Source of the DNA: Siniperca chuatsi
Lineage: Eukaryota; Chordata; Actinopteri; Centrarchiformes; Sinipercidae
Assembly (NCBI RefSeq): GCF_020085105.1
Contig: NC_058045.1
Location: forward strand, 9,751,833 to 9,815,832
DNA length: 64,000 nucleotides
Direction of reading: 5' to 3'
The translations under genes and the position numbers were made by a program. The notes under the pieces were generated by a model. The model was given only the letters and a program-made list of their open reading frames with translations. It was not told the DNA's origin and did no database searches. Below, one piece after another: positions 60,479 through 64,000 of the stretch. Every line of letters starts with the position of its first letter. The first letter of the stretch is position 1.

Positions 60479-62245
60479 CAGTGGCTGTGGAAAGAATTCA
60501 GACACTTTAAAAGGTGTAATTTAAAAGTTATTACATTTGCTTTTTGCCATCAATCAATACACTAACCCACAATTTTTAGAGGTTTTTTTCAAACTTATTA
60601 AACATTTCAGAAAATTATAACAAGTATCCTTTGGTGCACCTGATTGTATTATCCTTGAGAAATCTCTAAGGCTGAAATCCCAATTAACCCCTATCAAATC
60701 AAATCAAATCAAATCAAGGAGTGCAGTATATTTACTGTCCACCATATGATGTGTGTCCAAATTCTGAATTTGAAATGTATGAACTATATAGTGCCCTAAA
60801 AATCCTGCAATAGGCTTATTTTACAGAGGACATTTCATTGTGTCACAGTAGGAAAAGCAGGTGTAAATAATACAATGAAAAATGGCTGAATTCCATTTAG
60901 CTGCTTCAGTTTCAGGGTCCTGGTATTGTGCCTATTGTCACACTGCCATGGCTTACTAGGACACTTGAATAGAACAGAGCCATCGTTAATGTTATTAGTG
61001 ACAACCGTGCTTTTCCTGCCATGACAAGTTAAAATGTGTGGTGGAATGGAACAAGGCCTGGACACTACTTCACCAATTCCCCAATGCAATTCACAGCATT
61101 TTACAGATGCAAAAATTACAATGGTGCGACACTACACCTGTCAGTGATGACACAAAATGATGGTAATTCATAAAGTGTCAAAAATCTCAATTTACTGCTC
61201 ACTCTACAGTAAACAATTGAGGATCCATTGTAAAGTGAGTAGTGAATGAGTGAACTAGGGCACAGCCTAGAGCTTAATTGTAGTTCTGGGCAAATTCAAA
61301 TGATTGGTATATAACCTGTGTATATAAGGTCTCACAATTCACAGGGGTTTTCAGACCAAAAACAAAGGCATGAAATCCAAGGACCTCTCCGTGGTCCTCC
61401 ACGATCAATTGGTGTCGAGGCATAGGTCTGGGCGAAGGTGTAAAACCATTTCTAAAGTTTTGAATGTTCCCAGGAGCGCAGTGGGCTCCATCATTGTGAA
61501 ATGGGAGAAGTACAGAACCACCAGGACTCTTCCTAGAGCTGTTCAGCCAAACTCTGTAACCAGGCAAGAGGAGGTCATGGTCAGGGAGGTGCCAAAGAAC
61601 GCAGTGGCCTTGGAGAACAGATACTGCTCATCACCTGGCCAGCACCATCTCTACAATAAGGCAGAGTGGTGGCAGCATCACACTGTGGAGGTGCTTCTCC
61701 GCAGCAGGGACGGGGAGAAATGAGAGAAGAACGAATGCAGTCAAATACAAAAAGGACCTTGAAGAAAACCTGTGCACACAACCACAGAGTGGGGGCGAAG
61801 GTGACGGTTTACCATTCAGCACGACGACAACCCAAAGCACACAGCCAAGACAACACTGGAGTGGCTTTGGGATAAGTCTCTGAATGCCCTTGAATGGCTC
61901 AGCTGAAACTTGGACTTGAAGCCAAAAAAACATGTTGAGAGATCTGAAGATGGCAGTTTACAGACGCTCCACATTCAACCTGAGTGAATTTTAGATCTTC
62001 CAGGAAGAAGACTTGTAATTTCTGCCAAAGTTGCTTCCACAAAGTACTGAATAAAGGGTCTGGATTCTTATGTAAATGAGAGGTTTCGATTTTTAATAAA
62101 TTTGCAAAAAATTCTAAAACCTGTTTTCGCTTTTGAAATATGGTTTATTGTGTGTATTGATGGCCTAAAAGTACATTCAGTCCATTTTGAATTAAATCCA
62201 AAACACAATAAAGTGAAGGAGTCTGAGTACTTTCCAAAGCCACTG
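60479..62245 (+). mobile_element. Degenerate Tc1/mariner transposon with nested insertion
   Basis: Terminal inverted repeats: left CAGTGGCTGTGGAAAG from 60479, right the inverse of CAGTGGCTTTGGAAAG ending 62245, each bordered by TA (60477-60478 and 62246-62247), the Tc1 target. Inside, 61370-61480 encodes a Tc1 transposase-like helix-turn-helix start (MKSKDLSVVLHDQLVSRHRSG, ISKVLNVPRSAVGSI). About 61815-61910 encodes the end of the DDE domain (DNPKHTAKTTLEWL). The middle is broken by frameshifts and deletion, so no active enzyme is possible. Confidence 0.88.
60765..61262. mobile_element. Probable small element nested in the Tc1 relic
   Basis: Sequence with no Tc1 resemblance sits between the left inverted repeat and the transposase start. 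Inverted motifs ATAGTGCCCTA (about 60788) and CTAGGGCAC (about 61255) suggest the ends of a short non-autonomous DNA element. An (AATCA)n run at 60693-60716 lies just outside. Boundaries are approximate. Confidence 0.4.
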
Positions 62246-64000
62246 TATAGCATGATATCTGAGTAGATAGAGGTAACAAAAATGTCACGTTGTCTTGATT
62301 TCAATCACATTTTACAGAATGGTGATGCGGTGCACTTTTCAGCACATACGATTGTCTATCATAATTAAGAATATTTTAAAAACCATAGTAAAATATTACA
62401 ATGGTAGATGGAAAAATTCTAAATATCAATACATTGCTGGTCCCCACTGTGGCCTGACCGACTGTTCATATAAAGACTTATTCTGGTAATAGTTTCTTAT
62501 CATACTACACACCATACAAAAAAAAAAGCAACAGGAATAGGAAATATAAACAAACTTTGTTGAACTAATAAGAAAATCCTGCATGTCTCAATGTTATTTC
62601 AATCTGAGTCATATTTATTCACATTTCTGGCTTTTATTCTCTTTGTCATTGTAGCAAATCTGTACAATCAAAAGTGGACAGCATATTGGTGAGTATCCAT
62701 TACAGACAGTTTCATGTCCAAACAACAAGTCTTTGTTAACTAACACTCTACCACACCCCCTTATTATCAGAAAGACACATATAACTGTTAATTGATGGAT
62801 CATAAGAACAGGTGTGCAGTTTAGCTTTTGTTAACAAAGAATATGTAAATGTATGTTTCATGCTTAGAGCCCGATGAAGTTAGGCTTAGTTGTCCTACTA
62901 TATATGAATTACTCAGCTGAAACCAAAAAAAAATAGCTTACCTAATATTTACATCACAGCAATAGATACAAAAGGATTTTATGATAATAACATTAAAATA
63001 TGTACAATATTGAAGTTTTTTTTATCATAGTAACAGTAGTGTACATTATATTGGCCTGTAAATACACGTAGATCCATTATTTTGAAATATACAAAAGAAC
63101 AACTTTTTTTGGCATGTTCAAAAAATGTGACATCTTTATCTCTGCCACACATGTATATGTAAAAGCTATCTATTTATGCACATTTTGTTGTGGCTTTATC
63201 TGAGCTGAATTGTCCCACACCTTGTATTCTGTCTGTATTTTAATTTCAACAAGATTGTCTGGTGTTTGGCAGATTTCAGCAGGCAGGTTTAGTCCCTATG
63301 TATTGCTTTATAAAATATCCACCTCTTAGCTTTATATGCTTACACATTGACACTGGTGCACACAGCACATCAGACTGGGGCAAATAAATGTCTAAAAGAC
63401 CTCCTTTACACCTGATAATAATATGTGTCTCGCATCTGTATTGTGTCTAAATATGTGTTGTGAGGTAAATATCAGGAGCACCTTACTGTACAATAGCATA
63501 TGCATAGAATGTAAAGGTGAGGAGACAAAATATGAGGAAATCTTACAGTAATAATGTTTAGGATTGGGTGAAATGGATACAATCTTCTATCACCATACTG
63601 TATATGTAATTTTCTATCAAGATGTCTATGTGAATAATGATAATGATAATACATTTTGGGGAAATGTTATTGAACATTGGTTCTGTTTTGGGCTTATTTA
63701 GTGAATTAAATACCTGAAAAAATCAAAATACTTAATCATTTTCATGCAAAAATCCATCCTGTAAATTCAATATTACCATAAGCAATAGTGGACTAATGCA
63801 ACTAAAGAAAGGGACAGCTAACACGGTATAACTGCATGGCAAAATCTCTTGACAAATTTCTATTGTCCAACAATATATAGTCACATTGCCCAAACGATTT
63901 GACTTGATCCTTCTTAATTAAAAAAATGCTGCATTTTTCCTGCATTTACGGATGCAATTTTCAAAAAGGAATAAATGTGGGGATCAAACAAGTGTAGGAA

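Larger units (their letters stand above)
59918..64000 (+). other. rfx7: rfx7 intron 1 (5' part)
   Basis: No further rfx7 exon is recognisable. Contains the Tc1-like relic at 60479-62245. The remainder, especially 62250-64000, is AT-rich with nothing I can name. Confidence 0.7.

Noticed and set aside
1-64000. CRISPR arrays, operons, prophage or other prokaryotic systems
   Set aside because: The sequence is an intron-rich vertebrate genome; the tandem repeats present are microsatellites.

Overview
This is a stretch of a ray-finned (teleost, probably percomorph) fish nuclear genome. It has AT-rich introns with GT-AG splice sites, CpG-rich promoters, many microsatellites and several dispersed repeats that I recognise as typical of teleosts. 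Five vertebrate genes were read exon by exon from their protein sequence and splice phases: adam10 (+, first exon outside the window), aqp9 (-), cgnl1 (-), tcf12 (-) and the first coding exon of rfx7 (+).

Layout: 1-14765 adam10 (15 of 16 exons, 2.7 kb 3' UTR); 14766-18224 intergenic; 18225-22749 aqp9 (6 exons); 22750-23860 intergenic, mostly one repeat; 23861-36500 cgnl1 (18 coding exons plus a 5' UTR exon); 36520-37866 intergenic; 37867-49556 tcf12 (12 exons, starting from an internal alternative first exon); 49557-59440 a 10 kb stretch with no recognised gene, holding candidate conserved non-coding blocks and a dead LINE; 59440-59917 rfx7 promoter and first coding exon; 59918-64000 rfx7 intron 1 with a Tc1-like relic.

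Order and relative orientation match human 15q21-q22 (ADAM10, AQP9, CGNL1, TCF12, RFX7). The human genes lying between them (LIPC, ALDH1A2, the MYZAP/POLR2M group, ZNF280D, MNS1, TEX9) are not seen. The block looks like a compacted, fractionated copy of the ancestral segment, as expected after the teleost genome duplication (inference). The genes do not form a pathway: they are a membrane sheddase, an aquaglyceroporin, a junction scaffold, a class I bHLH factor and an RFX factor.

Most notable observations: tcf12 appears to keep only its short, alternative-promoter N-terminus; adam10 has an enlarged His/Gly/Gln-rich cytoplasmic tail; cgnl1 has one GC-AG intron; aqp9 has a long all-acidic run in its tail; and several transposons are nested, with target duplications still readable. 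I found no sign of a wholly new biological system.
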